Shown one piece after another: positions 33,130 through 46,000 of a stretch of DNA of 64,000 nucleotides. Numbering within the stretch: the stretch's first letter is position 1; the number at the start of each line of letters is the position of its first letter. This DNA comes from Kappaphycus alvarezii (lineage: Eukaryota; Rhodophyta; Florideophyceae; Gigartinales; Solieriaceae), in the NCBI GenBank assembly GCA_002205965.3, contig NADL03000681.1:434001-498000 (forward strand). Direction: 5' to 3'. The notes beneath the pieces are model-generated. The model was not told the DNA's origin and searched no databases. It was given only the letters and a program-made list of their open reading frames with translations. The position numbers and the translations under genes are program-made.

Positions 33130-34040
33130 TGATATTTGGATTCGCCTCATACCCCTTTCAACAGACAACTGGCGGTATTCTGGACGAGTCTCGCCGCGTG
33201 ACGAGCGAACAGTGTTTGCCGCGCCTCAGCAATCGGAACAGCTGCACGTGCGGCAATGCCAGTCGCAACCCGGTTGGCGAAGTATCGAGAGCCGCGTGCC
33301 AGCCTCCCAATGTGGAGAGTGCAACGGCAATGAAGCGATGTCCAGGACCATTTGCTCGAATTAATTCGGCAAAGCAAGTGTCCTTGCCAAGGCGGGCATG
33401 GTTACGGGACTTGGGCGGGCATCGCGCAAGGGAAGCCAGGCGGCCGGAGGTCAAGGATGGATGACGGTTCCGTCATAATAGTCTGTGTCCCCGTTCTCTC
33501 CAGGTGCTTTGAAGCCCGGGCGAACTGCAGGGCCGCGTTGTAGTGGCTCGAAGACAGTGGATCCATGGATCCATGGCCACAGCACAGCGCGTGATCACCA
33601 TACTGATCCATAAGTGTCGCGCATCCCCCCTTGTAGCAATTTGAAACGGAGGGAACAGTGGTACCCTGCAATAGAACTGCAACTGCAACCACATCATGTA
33701 ATTGCGGTCCGAGATGTAAGTACCCAAGCCTGGAGTCGGCCTAAGCACTTGTGTCTTCCACTCGTCGTGCCCCCGAACTGCGGATTTTAGGATTGGAGAG
33801 CACTGCTCGATAGCACAGGGAGCGGTAGAGCACAGGAAACGGGTTGGGGACATGGAGGAAAGGAAGGCAGCAGCCGTAGTGAGCTTAGCGGAGCGGAGCC
33901 GAAAGCCGAATGTTGGCTTGAGGGCCTAGAGGGCGCAATAGGGAGTTGTAATTCTCGCAAAGTGTCGGCGTCCAAAACTCCGCCCATCAACCCTCGCAGC
34001 GTATCTTCAACGGCGGTATAGGATTCCACAGCCACCTCAA
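33130..34040 (-). mobile_element. Non-LTR-like retroelement remnant, RT C-terminal part
   Basis: Minus-strand frames from 34,035 to about 33,150 carry RGLMGGVLDADTLRELQL, then WLQLQFYCRVPLFP, then the signature DQYGDHALCCGHG followed by a region ending LDLRPPGFPCAM, and finally FIAVALSTLGGWHAALD. The GDHALCC motif and following segment are typical of the C-terminal part of reverse-transcriptase polyproteins found in algae, plants and oomycetes. The catalytic FADD-type core was not found; the copy is 5'-truncated and has several shifts. It shares the STLGGWH domain with the fragments at 11.5 and 34.7 kb. Confidence 0.6.
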
Positions 34041-34509
34041 CAGTGGAATGAGGGGAACTACATGTAAGGGATAGTTAGTCCCACATACGCCGAAACAAGG
34101 TCCGCTGTAGGTGGAGAGCTACCTGGGTATGCTGCAGGGTTAGCAGGGATTGAAGGAGAGGCTGTAGCGAAGCGACATGTTTTGAGAATTCGCACTCCAT
34201 GAATACATCCTGCCCGATGGGGCGGCGAACACTCTTGTCCCGTCGCTATAGTCCTGGCGAGGCTGACATGGAGGGACTGCTGAACAGCTGAGTGGGGAGC
34301 GGTTTGGCGGCGCACTTATCCATGCGGAGGTGTAAAACCCAAGCTCCGTAACTCAAGGAGTGAGGAAAACAAGTGCCGTTCGAATAGCTCCAGGGCTGAT
34401 TTGCAGCGATTGGTGCAAAGGTTATGAATCCTATGAACTTGCATTCAAGCCATGTGGCGGGATTTACAATACAAATAATGAAGGTGTCCACCAACTATAA
34501 GTTAGCAGA

Positions 34510-34830
34510 TAGCCCATCAACAACCAGACCGTGTTCGAGGGTGACCATCAATGCGGCGTGTCGTTGGAGGAGAATCGCCCTCACCACGGCATATTGGTCC
34601 CAAGGCTCGGCCGGCGACCGATCGCAACACCTCCTTGATGTGAGAGAACGCGTTAGGATGCCGCCATCCGAGCGTGGATGTAGGAACGGGGACAAGCCTG
34701 TTCCTACCAGGTAATCCGGTAATGACCTCTTGGTAGTTTTGTAGCTTGTCCGCGTAGGCTGCTTTCAAGCTCATAAGGGGGTCACAGGTTCTCATTCTAA
34801 GATGATAAGTGGCCAGCGCGTTCATGAACT
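34510..34830 (-). mobile_element. Second copy of the retroelement C-terminal domain
   Basis: The minus strand reads SLKAAYADKLQNYQEVITGL, then GRNRLVPVPTSTLGWRHP and IKEVLRSVAGRALG. It matches the 11.4-kb fragment (GRSRLVPVPISTLGGWHP) closely. One-domain fragments of the same element lie on both sides, so this locus has received at least three insertions or one rearranged insertion. Confidence 0.55.
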
Positions 34831-35156
34831 GACATCAAAGTAATCTCTGCCGGCGCGGCGCCTGTTGCCCTGATATCTGGCCTGGTCTTGTGTTACCAGT
34901 GCGACCGGTTTCAACGGCGGGATGCCTTGCGCTTAATGATCGAGTGGATAGAAGAAAAAAAGCGTTTTTGTATGTCAGTGAAGAAATAGATGTACGGCGT
35001 TGGAAAAATCTTTTGCCCGCTCTTCTCCACCCCAAAGCGGTGATTGTCAACAGCTGAACACGAAGGCAGTACTAATTGAGAATATCGATTGAAGTTGGTG
35101 AGATATGCTAGGAGCGCTTCAAGAGGCAGATAGATTTTCACACACTGACTGAAAAT

Positions 35157-35420
35157 ATTATCCGCGCGATGGAACGGTTTTCGACGGTTCGAGGCACTCT
35201 TCTGCAGCGATATTCGGCGTTGGCAGTAACTTCTAACGCTGTTGTCTGCTGGCTGGCATCCCATGGACTTTGTGGTAGACTGTTGCTGGTGCTAGCATTC
35301 GACAGCAATGATTTGTACATTGCTTCGACCGTCGGTACCTGTATTTAATATGACATTCAGATTTACAACTCCAAATGGGTTGCAGCCGATCCATACATCT
35401 CAACAAAGAAACCCCCCTTT
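35157..35420 (+). repeat. Direct repeat of 11,570-11,835 (retroelement 3' tail)
   Basis: Both begin near CCGCGC(A/G)ATGGAACGG, share TCTGCTGGCTGGC and GCTAGCATTCGACAGCAA, and end near CCAATCCATACATCTCAA or its variant GATCCATACATCTCAA. Differences are scattered substitutions and small indels. The same 3' tail in two places in direct orientation supports a retroposed element. Confidence 0.7.
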
Positions 35421-35449
35421 TTCCCCCTTGTCGTCCTTGACTTCAAAAA

Positions 35450-36273
35450 GTTGGCAGCGGTGACACATTTGTTTCCAACGGCTTTCTTTCCAAGGGAGCC
35501 CGGGAAGCGCGCGCTACCGCAAATGCTGCGGAACGACGGAAGCGAGGGACTTTGCGACCGAAATCACCGCCATTTCTGGCCAAGTTCTACCTGGACGCCC
35601 GAAATTCGGATGGCATTTTGTGCCGCTAGCCTTTGACTCCCTGGATACCCGTCTGCGACCACATCTAGGGTGGTCGACGAGTAGCGGCCGTCATCGCGGC
35701 CCTGGCTTCATCAAAAACCTGAGCTATGCCATTTGGTCTACATGTGCAGCGTCAGTGCGTAGTTGTACGGTAGTCCGCAACATGAAAATGTTTGCTCCAA
35801 AGCAAAATCCTCTAAAGGTAGTCATTATAGTATATATCTACAGTATAATCATCTTTATTTCATGTATCATAAGAGGCGTACAAGCCTAGCTGACAGTGTA
35901 AGCTAAGATAGTTGAAGTTTGTCGCTGCCCAGCTTGGGAGTACGCGCTAGGATCGATGTTGCAGCGGTAGACCGTATGGTCGACGAGATTCGTTGCCGCA
36001 GGTGGTCAAGGGCCGCCGCTGGTGTACAGAACAGTTGTCGCGATATCAATTTCGCATAGGTCTCAATCACCCAGAGGTTGACTTACAAGGCGCGGCGAAA
36101 GAGTCGAAAGCAAGCGGGACAAAGTGAAAACCGAGGTTTGGAAAAATAGCGTCTGGGGTCAGGTTAAACGCAGCTCTCACTGAGCAGTCGAAGGTCTTCA
36201 CCTTGTCTGCGTAGGCCGATTCGGCTGCCCCGCAAGGTGCTAATGCGGCTTGTTTGAGGTAAGATCGGGCCAT
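35450..36273. mobile_element. Inverted pair of retroelement endonuclease-like fragments
   Basis: A plus-strand segment around 35,600-35,660 reads WHFVPLAFDSLDTRL in one frame. A minus-strand frame at 36,067-36,273 reads YADKVKTFDCSVRAAF and FHFVPLAFDSFAAPC. The shared FVPLAFDS motif shows the two are inverted fragments of the same C-terminal domain. Between them lies short non-coding DNA. Confidence 0.5.
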
Positions 36274-36749
36274 GGGATTGCGAATGGTGACATCATATGC
36301 GATTTGCGTCGGCGCATCCAGCGTGTCAGTAGGTTCCGGTCCGCATTGGACGAGGATGTCGACTGGCCGGAGGTCTGTACCCGGCGCAAGGTTGGGAACT
36401 TTTGTCTATGAGCAAGGCCGGCAAAAAGTCAATTATAGTGGCCTTGCAAGTTTCACTTCCCTCTACTGCACAGTACTGTACGCTATCCGCAAAAAGTATA
36501 AAACCACTGCGTATCTGCAATAGTAGGCTGGGGAAAACCTACAATGAAAAACAAATCTGACCTACTGTATCATACTCCCTTTGAAGTCGGAACATACTGT
36601 ATGACCGGAAGCCCGAGCAAAATGCTTATTTTGAAACGAAAAATTCTGCAATTCGGCTACCTCGGACTCCGAAATAACTATAAGACCAACCATTTCAACA
36701 TTTACTTCTTCGTTTTTATATTCGAAGAAGAAGATTGACGCTTTATTGT

Positions 36750-37810
36750 CTGAAGACAAGTCCGCACTTTATATTCGAATACTTAGTTTGGGCACCACCC
36801 TTCTCCAAGACTTCAGCCAGACGCCTGGGAAGCGAATCAAGAAGAGAAACAAGCATAAGGACTTCAAGTTCATCCAGCATTTCTTAATGCAGTCCACCAG
36901 CTTAGATGTAGAGTTAAACTGCCTACAATCGCATAAAATCGCTGCGCAAAAACAGATCATGCGTTTTCAATAGGGTTCAAGTCCGGGGACTTCGATGGGC
37001 ATTCTAAAATTGGAATATTGTTCTCGCGAAGCCACTTTGAAGTGTGTCGAGAAGTGTGAATGGGGGCTTTATCTTTCTGGAAGGTAAAGTTAGAGGCGTG
37101 ATTGCCAGCAAATATTCCTCTAACGTGCGCGTGTAATCTGCGGACTTCTGTTTTCTACTGATGAACGCCAAATCTCTCCTTCCAACCATTGAAATTCTGC
37201 CCGCCACCATCACCGAACCAACCCCGTTCTGGCGGGTTCAAATAGACATTTTTCTTGACCAATTTGATGCTTATAGCAGGATCTTCCATCTAGGCGTCAA
37301 AATTAATTTTTTTTGTCGCCAAACACTATATTACCCAACTAAATGTGATTCCACGCCACATGCTCCGGGCGAATAGAATTCGTCTTTGATTGTGGATGAG
37401 GGTTTTTTTTGGAGCTCATTCAATTCGTCTGTACTTGAACGCTTCACTTTCATTGAGAAACTGGCATATTTTGCGATTTTTGATAGATAGAGAGAGAGAC
37501 TTCCGAAGGGCCGGTACCGACATTTCTACCTTAGCAGCTTCCTTCAGTAGACGTCGGCCTGCCGTTGCTGTGAGTTTGGAGGGCCTTTCTGTTCTTTTCT
37601 TTGGATTTTTTTGTCTTTGATGCCAAGTAGTTATGGACTCCTTTTTGAAAAGCCCGATCCTTTTTGTGATTACCCTTTCGCGTAACTTTTAGGAGTAGAA
37701 AGAATCAATCTGCCTCTTGAGACAGTCGTTGAGCTGGGGGCCGCAAGGCAGCTTTGGGAGTGGTTTTGGTTGGGATCGTGGATGGAGAAGGGTGTGGATG
37801 CCTTTCGTCG
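36750..37810 (-). mobile_element. Tc1/mariner transposase, inactivated
   Basis: Minus-strand reading from about 37,810 gives an N-terminal helix-turn-helix part (GRRLLKEAAKVEMSVPALRK, then NRKICQFLNESEAFKYRR). The catalytic domain follows, with HVAWNHI-like and VFGDKKKINFD segments (first Asp), RISMVGRRDLAFIS, then PSKSPDLNPIEN, where the second motif Asp lies, and a C-terminus of LDSLPRRLAEVLEKGGAQTK. The Trp codon after PIEN is a TGA stop and several shifts occur, so it is dead. No clear terminal inverted repeats were found. A related N-terminal half occurs at 58.9-59.3 kb. Confidence 0.75.
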
Positions 37811-38232
37811 GCGATGAGATACTGCGGTCATTAACAGTAGCCTTTCGCGCGAAAAGTTTCTTTAATATTAAATGTTTTATGTGGGCCTTTGATCAAAGAC
37901 AGTGATACTAAAAACAATGACAATGGCCAGATTTGTTTCTAATATGGATTTGGTTTTTCATATACTTTAGCTATAAACCGGGGCACTCTTTACATTTTTC
38001 CTGGCACCGTATTGTCAGTTGTGTACATAGGACAATTTTCCCCAGGGTAATCCAACCGAGCCAGCCCAAAACGTAAAATAGATGGACAGGTACTGAACAT
38101 CTACATGGCAGCATAAAATATAGGAATGCTGTAAGGCTTACTTTTTGGTCTGTCCATTCCCTAGTAGATTTACGCATTGTAGCCACCTGCTGCACTTAGG
38201 TTTGCATCAATCCTTAATAATTAGAGTCCAAC

Positions 38233-39190
38233 GTGTCCATTCCCAAAGGTACTTTTCGGTGTACCAACTGTAAACACCAAATGGTGAAACTCTCCTTCCT
38301 TGTCCAACGCCGAAGGTCTCGCATTTATTCTTGCAAAACATTTGTCCCTCCCTTTCACAGTGACCACAATCTCTTCAAACGCTCTGCAATTGGACTGCAC
38401 TGCTCGCCTCTACCGCATCTGCGGTACACAAACAAAACAATAGTGTCCAGACTATTTACTGACAGACTCCGCGGCGCAATGTCTTCCGAGAGCGAGGAAG
38501 AGGACAGAATAATTGGTGCAGTTATCTTCATTGTCGCGATCGCAATTAAGGATGAGAATGCATTAGGGGAGATGGGTAGCCACGGTGAAGCCAAACGCTG
38601 GGGTGGGTCAAGGACTATTCGTCGTACAAATAGGGATATCAGGCGCACAGTCGGGGTGGAGCAAGTTGATCTTGACTATTTCCAAAGAAACTTCCCAGAT
38701 CTGCCCGTAGTGTTAAAAAGGGGAATTTGAGAGGCGTTTCTCAGTTATAAGGGCAATATATGAAAGGGTAAGACATGATTTTGTCTACTTTGATCCCTTA
38801 TTCAAACAACAGGCCGACACGCTGGTGGTATTGGGGGTCTCGACAGACCAGAAGCTATCAACAGCGCTTCGTATGTCGAGTGGAGGAATGGCTGCTGACA
38901 AAGTCGTAGAGTAAGTTCGTCTAGCTGGCAGTATGAGTTTGAAGTGTTCATTTCGTTTTTGTTCGGCTGTCACCAATATGCAGGAGGAGACGTGGTTACG
39001 AAGGCCGGACGCAGATGACATTAGATTGATACAGAAGATTACGCGGAAATTGGCTTTCCGGATTGTCTAGGTTGTGTCGACTGCTCTTCGTGGTCTTGGA
39101 ATAAATGGATCATTGTCTGTTAAGGACTTTACAAGGGAAGGAGAAATCGTCAGCATGTCGGATGTAGGTGGTCTGTAATGATAAAGTAAG
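38233..39190 (+). mobile_element. Second PIF/Harbinger-type transposase, truncated
   Basis: A plus-strand frame from 38,233 to 38,730 ends in DYFQRNFPDLPVVLKRG. The following frames give YERVRHDFVYFDPLFKQQAD, ALRMSSGGMAADKV, EETWLRRPDADDIRLIQKIT and GFPDCLGCVDCSSWSWNKW, the last with the first catalytic Asp of the family (usual form GSIDCMHWEW). Coding similarity ends near 39,180 before the second Asp motif, so the element is truncated or its 3' part is lost. It belongs to a different subgroup from the Harbinger copy at 25 kb (the ALP1-like plant/oomycete type). Stops and shifts mark it as decayed. Confidence 0.6.
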
Positions 39191-41706
39191 AATTGGCATT
39201 CAATGTTCGACATGACAGCACAAGCCGCAGGCTCATGGTGATCTTGCTCATAGATGCCCCAACGGCAGGGTCAAGTAGCGCCTTTGCGCCTGCCTTAGCT
39301 ATAAAAGCGCTTACTCCTCAGTCCATCCCAGAAAGCGCCCAGCTCCTTTCGACTTAGTTCCGTTCTATAGATGGGTAGTATCGACGTGGTTCTCTTCCAC
39401 AGCTGCCATGTCCACGAATGCAAAGGGAAAATGTAGAACAAGACGAAACCAGCAATTGAAGCGTCTTGACCTTGTTGATAATAGTGCTTGTAGAGAATGG
39501 GAGTTTCTGGGAAGGCTGCTTGGAGAAATGGGGAGTTCATGAGATGGAATGTTGTTAAAGAGTGCTTGAAGAGATGGAGAGGGGAGTTGGACATATGACA
39601 CGTTGTTGTGGATGGTGCTTGGAGAGATGGGGAGATATAAAAGGGTGGAGGGCATTTACTGGCGCATTGTTTTCATCAGCTTGTATCGGTCTCGTCGGTT
39701 GCACAAGCGTTTTGTTTTCGCGCCAACAAAATACTGAATGCTGGTAGGGGTCTATAGTATGGGATCCTAGCCCAAATTTTTATTGGGCTAACCCTAGGTC
39801 GGCCCAAAAGATGGGCTGATTTTTGGGATTTGGGTGAGTGCGGTGGGAATGAAAATTTTCAAAACTTCCATCGAAATCCTTTTTGACTGAATTTTTACGT
39901 TTTGGGCTAACGCAGTAGGATTGCCCTCATATGAGGACAATATTAACAAAACTTTCTTAAATATGACGCTTTTTAGCTGCCTTTTTTCGGCCCAACGTGT
40001 TCAATAAGGCATGGGGATACTCTATCGAAACAAAAATTTCTAGAATTGCAAATCTGCTCAGCACAGGAACAAGTATCCCTTACGCAATCACCCTCGTTTT
40101 TCCCTTCTTCTTCACAAAAATGGATTTAAGAACCGTTCCAGGAAATCTAAATCGCTGCCGAGCTTCCCTTGTTACGTCAGCGAAAGAATGTTAGCGCATG
40201 TTTGGGTCTGCTTGGAAGGCGAAATTGGTCTCTGGAACCGTCATGTAAGTTCATATTGACATTGAAAGAGGACGAAGGAGGAAGTCAGTGGAAGCAAGCC
40301 GGAAGACACGCGACCGTTTCAAGATCTTCACGCTGAAGATTATCAAAGTCAAAGCGGGATAACCACCAAAAGACGTTTTGGCGGGGGTTGAAGCGGCTTA
40401 ATAGCCGAATAAACGAGAAAATGAAGATTTAGATGATTCACCATCGTCTCTGTCAGCCTCAGATAGGAAATCCGATGATTTAATGGTGCATCAATCAGAT
40501 CCAACTACAATTGCTCACGAGGGACTGTGGACCAATCAGGACGTGTTCAAACATATTAATGAAAATGTGTCCTAAAAGGATGCAAGATAATTGGCTACTC
40601 TGGTAATGCTATTACCTGCGGTCATGGTCCCTGAGATTTATCGCTATTTGAATGCTTTATGTACATGTTTTCGCTCCGTCACCTCAAAATTATGCGCGGC
40701 ACTACAAACGAGCGATTGGATGACATTTGCATTTAGCCAGTTTTGTCAGGGGAGATATTGAAGTTCTTCGGAGTTCTCATTCTAATGACAAAGTTTAAAT
40801 TTTCAAGCCGCCGTGACCTCTGAAATAATAGTGAATCAAATAATATTACAGGACCAAGCTTGGAAGATATTTCATAAGCAGTTGCCATACTACCAATCAG
40901 GGGACACAAATTTGCACGGAAAGATGGAGAATTGTGGAAGGTGAAACAAAGAGAGTGGAATTCGAGATTGCGGTTGCAGTTGTTATTGAGAGATCCTAGG
41001 AAAGGTGTTCTCAAACTGATCATCATAACAGATGCAGGAAAGATAATATTGGAATTGAGAAGAAATTGGGAGTGAAAGATTGGTCGCTCAAAGTCAGTTT
41101 CTCTCTTCTATCGATCATAGTAGTTGATTCATGGTTACTTAAATAGAATATCCTTATCATAGTCTAATTTTCATGAGATCTTTGCTGAAGAGCTCATTGA
41201 AATCAAGTTTGATTCTATATCTCGTCGAGCATCTAACTGCGTAGAAGATGAGGATGATGAAACATCATTGGATACTCTTGCAAGTATTGGAACCAAACTT
41301 GCAGTGACAAACAAGAAGAGGAAGTAAGGTAATGATGAGTACACCAACACATCTTACCAGGGTCGCTTTCGGTCTATTAGGTCAGTAAATAGAAAATTTT
41401 CTGCATCAATTTACGTGAAAATGGCCTTGGCGATATTTATATCTGTCAAGCGAGCAAAAAAAGGTGTAGCTTTATGGATAATTTGCGCGCAAAGCACCAT
41501 ATAGACCTTAATTAGGATTTAATGGAGAAAAAATTAGTATGATTTTAAGAAACTAAAAGTAAAAAGTGGTTTCAGTTCTCTTTCTATAGAACACTACTTG
41601 TTTTACTTGCTTTGTATGACTGTCGAAGTTAACTGCTGTCTATGGCGTACTGAATTATCCATTCATGAGATGTCACTGTATTCTGTCTCATGTTCAAGTT
41701 GGTGTC
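39191..41706. other. Gene-poor stretch with local repeats
   Basis: No gene is supported. At 39,540-39,640 the words CTTGGAGAGATGG and CTTGAAGAGATGG recur, giving a short imperfect repeat. At 39,768-39,790 TAGCCCAA and TTGGGCTA form a small hairpin, and TTGGGCTAAC recurs near 39,904. A lone CCTCATATGAGGACAA (about 39,924) matches the subterminal palindrome of the MITE family below, perhaps an old remnant. Confidence 0.4.
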
Positions 41707-42150
41707 TAGTGTCTATTGGACCGTTGTCCTTATATGAGGACAACTTTTAGCCCTTTTTTTAAATACGATTCTTTTTTACCTCAGCGCATTTATTGTCCTC
41801 CGCATTGGTTCCATGAGTGTATATGGCAGATCAAAACAAACTTTCAAGATTGTTGACGGCGGTGAATGCTGGAGCAGTTTTCCCTCACCAGCTTGCTCTT
41901 CGCAAGAAGTTGTGAATGAAACGACTACATTTTGGAAGGAAAAATAGTTCGTATTATCGTGGGGGGTTTCAGAAACGAGGGCGCACGTACAGTAAAATTA
42001 CTGTACCGTAACTTAACATGAAAAACCTTTTTTCCAGTAAAAATTTCGGCCTTCCAAAACATTTACCTTCCCAAAATGTAACGGAAACTGTCCTCATATG
42101 AGGACAAAGTGTGCCTCATATGAGGACAGAGCATGGTCGTATAGACACTA
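41707..42150 (+). mobile_element. MITE copy 1, 444 bp, TA-flanked
   Basis: Non-coding element with imperfect terminal inverted repeats beginning TAGTGTCTAT and ending ATAGACACTA. Each end is followed inward by the palindrome TCCTCATATGAGGA or a variant (here TCCTTATATGAGGA at the left; two copies at the right end). Nearly the whole 444 bp matches 57,813-58,257 in reverse orientation. TA at both ends suggests Tc1/mariner-type insertion. No reading frame is shared by the copies. Confidence 0.85.
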
Positions 42151-42744
42151 GTGGCTCACTGAGACAGCAGATTTTTCAAAACCAGTGGAGTTCCCATCAG
42201 AATTTTACGGTCTCTTATAGATACCAGCGAGAACCGAACCCACAATATATGGTTCAGCATCGTACTCTTCGCACCATAGACCACGATACCAGTGGGGAAT
42301 GGGAGAAGTTGTCACGGAGTATTTAAAGTTTGATGCTATTGCATCTTATTGAGAAGGGTAAAAATTGGGGATAGATGTCTACTGTAATTATTACTTTACC
42401 GAGTAGTTTTTCAACTACAAAATATTGAGCCTATTTTTTTTGACTAACACAGTAAAGTACGGCAATTTTTCTTGTCCAACGCTATAAAGGATATACAATA
42501 GTCTGTTGATAAAGGACGTTATTATCTTCCACGATAATTAGTCTGAAACCGAGCAATTCAGAACTGTAATGTTCAGCTGAATATCGTCGAGGTTACAGTA
42601 CAGTATCGGAGAACAAAAATTGCGACCAGGCCCATGCAAATCGAAATACACAGGTTTGTACAGTGCGTACTGTGCGATCGCTGCCAATACCAGGCCACTA
42701 CTGCGATGGCTTGGAAGATGCAGTGACTTTTGCCCTAAATTGGC
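42151..42744. other. Non-coding with GTAC motifs
   Basis: Contains GTTACAGTACAGTATC near 42,594 and TGTACAGTGCGTACTGTGCG near 42,657, and no supported gene. Confidence 0.35.
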
Positions 42745-43045
42745 AGGTGCCAGGACTCGGTACCATTTGCTGGAAAGTGATTTTTGTGGGGTTTAGTGTT
42801 ATCTATGGTTAATTTACACTACAGACAGCTTTAATTTTTATCTTGTAACCTGCTAGTTTTTATGTATCTTTATGTGTGGTACGGTAGTTCCCGTAATTCT
42901 TGGCCACACAGCGCCCGTGTCCCGGATGTAGAAGCCCGACACGAGAAGCACTTCGGCCGTAGTAAAGCGACCAGCGTCCCTCCCGACGCTCTATGACCTA
43001 ACCAACGAGCGACGTTGCACCTTATCTATCTCCCCAGCATTTCAA
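42745..43045 (+). repeat. 5' LTR of the Ty3/gypsy element (approximate)
   Basis: About 300 bp that aligns, with many differences, to 48,540-48,835. Shared landmarks in order: GGTACCAT, TGGAAAGTGA, AACCTGNTAG, TTNTGGCCAC, AGCCCGACACNAGAA, GCTTCGGC or CTTCGGCC, CCAACNAAAGAGCGAC or its variant, and ATCTCCC. Boundaries are uncertain by tens of bases. Confidence 0.65.
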
Positions 43046-46000
43046 CATACCATGGTACTCTTGAGTAGGAAAGATGCTCCTGGCTCGATAGCAGAAGTAC
43101 TGTACGACACTGTCGATTTACATAAATTTTTTTTCCTGCGAAAATATCTTCACGGCTTCTACAGCCAAAAACGAAAGCCCCTTCTCTCCTTGGGCATCTG
43201 GAAAGCATTGCTTTCAACTTGTACTACGGCACCTTTGAGTGTGGTGGAGAACTCTCAAAAGAAGCAAAAAAACTGCGCTAGGGTTAAAAAAGTTCGTTGG
43301 CCGATTAGTCAGGGAAGAAGATCCCCAAGAATCGATCCGATAGCTCTGGAAGTCATTCTCTAAATCAAATATATTTCTGGCTCGTTGAAGGAGATGGAAC
43401 GTCGCTCTGAGAATGCAGGTTTCGACAAAATCGCAGGTTTGGTCTTCTTCGTAACGCCATCTGACGTAATAAGGAGTTACACCAGTTCTTAGCTTTCCGT
43501 GGATCCCGAGATTATGCGGGAATTTTCAAAACTCTGAGGAGCTTCCAATCGCATTTTCTAGCGTTCATAGACCCTTTGAAACGTGTCGCCGATGTTACAC
43601 CCGTCAGGTTGCTAGGTCGTCCAGTTTCCCGTTCCGGAAAATTCGAAAACAAAGGTGGACGATCTTGCTGAGGATATCTCGAAATTGACGCTGTTAATGA
43701 AGATTATGAGCGGAACTAAATTTTATAAAAATAATTAGCTTCGCGGATGAATAATAGGGTCTGTAATTGCCCCTAATGCAACGATTATGGCCAAAAAGCC
43801 ATTAATCGCGAAACGAACCTGGGATGTAATACCATTTGTCTCCTTTGTGGCAGTATCCATCACTAGTAGGTCACGTGTTGGTCTTCTGGTGGAGGAAAGG
43901 CGATGTATTGCCGAGAAGTTGCCTAGAAGGAATGATACGGGGAAGAAGGCGTCCAAGTATCCGAGAATATAAGTTTAATACTGATTCTATACGTAAGAAG
44001 GCGTCAATTTCGCAAAGGAAACAAAAATGGTGAGGCATTGCAGAAACAGGCTCATCGGGATGATCATGTACAAATATCTATAGCATACCTTTTGACTGTA
44101 CCAAAAGTTTGCGCTGTGCAGCCGAGGACAGTTCTTCCGCTGGAGTGGCATTGAATTATTAAACGAAAGAAGAAGGATAAGAAATAGAACTGAGGTAACG
44201 AGAACTGAAGCAGGCTGTAGGAGTTCGGCGGAAAAAAAGATTTTTTCTCTGAGCTTACAAACGCGAATTGTGGCTTGACGTTTGACAAGCTTCTGATTGG
44301 AGATGATGAAGGAGCTAACAAGTATATGTGTAATTTTCTTGGGAAACATTTTATTTCCCGTGTTTTCTTTTCTAGTTCCGGTTTTATTTATTCCGACTGG
44401 TTCAGCTCAAGGTGTGTGGTACTGAATTCTGGATTCTGGAGCCGTACCCGATATGATGGCAGCTGATTTTTCTCTCCGCTTGTACCTTTCAACGAACTAC
44501 ACGTCGACGAGAATTAATGTCGCAAATACTGGAAGCTCCACTTGAGTTGACTCTTTGCTGAAGTTTCCGACGAAATTTAGAGACCAAGCCGTCAAGTTGG
44601 ACTTCCTCCTCTTTGAGATGTCTCCTTTCGATATTATAATTGTAGGCCTATTCACGCTTCTGGTTATGCATGCGAACATGGATTGTGGAGCTCGGAGCTT
44701 TCACCTGCACAATGGTTCCAAGGAATTGGTACTTCCGCTCGAGCCGGACAATACATCTATCTAGAAGAATCTGGTCGAAGGAGAAGATATTAAGAGCCCC
44801 AGAGAGGACTTTGCTTCCAATTCGAACAGTATTCCGGAGTCGTCAGATTCAATGGAGGAGGAACTAGTCCTGGATATCCGCGAAGATAAAGAAACTAGAG
44901 GTAAAGGAGAGCCGAATAGTGAGAAGGTTGCTCCCAACAAGGAAGAGAAAAAGAACAAATATGTGACACTCTAAGGGCTCGACTCGCTCTTTTGCAAGAA
45001 GAAATGTAGAGAGAGATCAATATAATTCTTCACGACACAGGAATAGTCGCCTGGACAACACATGATCTACGCCTTGCATCCGTTCCGACGAATAAATCTT
45101 TCGACATAAGGGCCCTTCTCCGATCTAACACAAAGCTCACCAAATTTCGCTTCGTTGAAACGAAATAGTCTCTCAGGAAATCAAAAAAATATTGGAAGGT
45201 GGTATCATCACTCTTGAATCTTCCATCTGGTCCTTTTCCATCGCAATTGTAACCAAGAAGTATGGAAGTACCCGCCTATGTGAGTACTACCGCACCTTAA
45301 ACAGAATGATGAAAATACGAAACGGCCCACAACCCGAGATAGATGAAAATTAGATGATTGAAAGGTTTCCTTTGTCTTCTATTCGCTTAATATTATTATA
45401 GGGGAGATGAAGACCCTCGTCAGCCTTTCCGGTTCCTTCAAATTCGAAGCCATGAAAATTTCTCGGGTGAACGCGCCCTATATATACTAGGGAATATTGG
45501 ACTAAATCCTGCGGGATATTAATTTTGATATGTTCTACTTGGATGACGTCTTCTTTTTCCTCCAAATACATCGAGGAGCACATCAAAAATTTACGTGTCG
45601 CCTTCGAAGCAGTGGAAGAGGCGCGCGGGAAACTCATTGTTTCGAAGTGCTATTTAAATAATTCGTAAGTCAAGATGCTCGAGCACCGCGTCTAAAAGAC
45701 CTGAGTGCCCGTAGACGATGAAAAGATTTAGGTCATGAAGGAGGTCCAAATTTCTACGAATACGACTGAGTTGCGCAGCTTCATTCGATTTGCGGGGTGC
45801 TACCGCCGTTTCACCAAATAATTTGCTAGTATATACTCTGCTCCCCATGCCTCCACTTTGAAGAAAAAGGAGCTCGAACGTCCAGAGGAGATGTCTATGA
45901 CATTCGAGACTCTTAAAGTAAGGCATAACCCTTTGACTGTACCATCTTTTCCAGACTTCGAGTCCCCCTTTATTGCGGAAACGGAAGCTTCATGAGTCTT

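Noticed and set aside
33555..33580. GGATCCATGGATCCATGG palindrome
   Set aside because: Short self-complementary duplication inside the retroelement remnant; most likely a simple 8-bp duplication.
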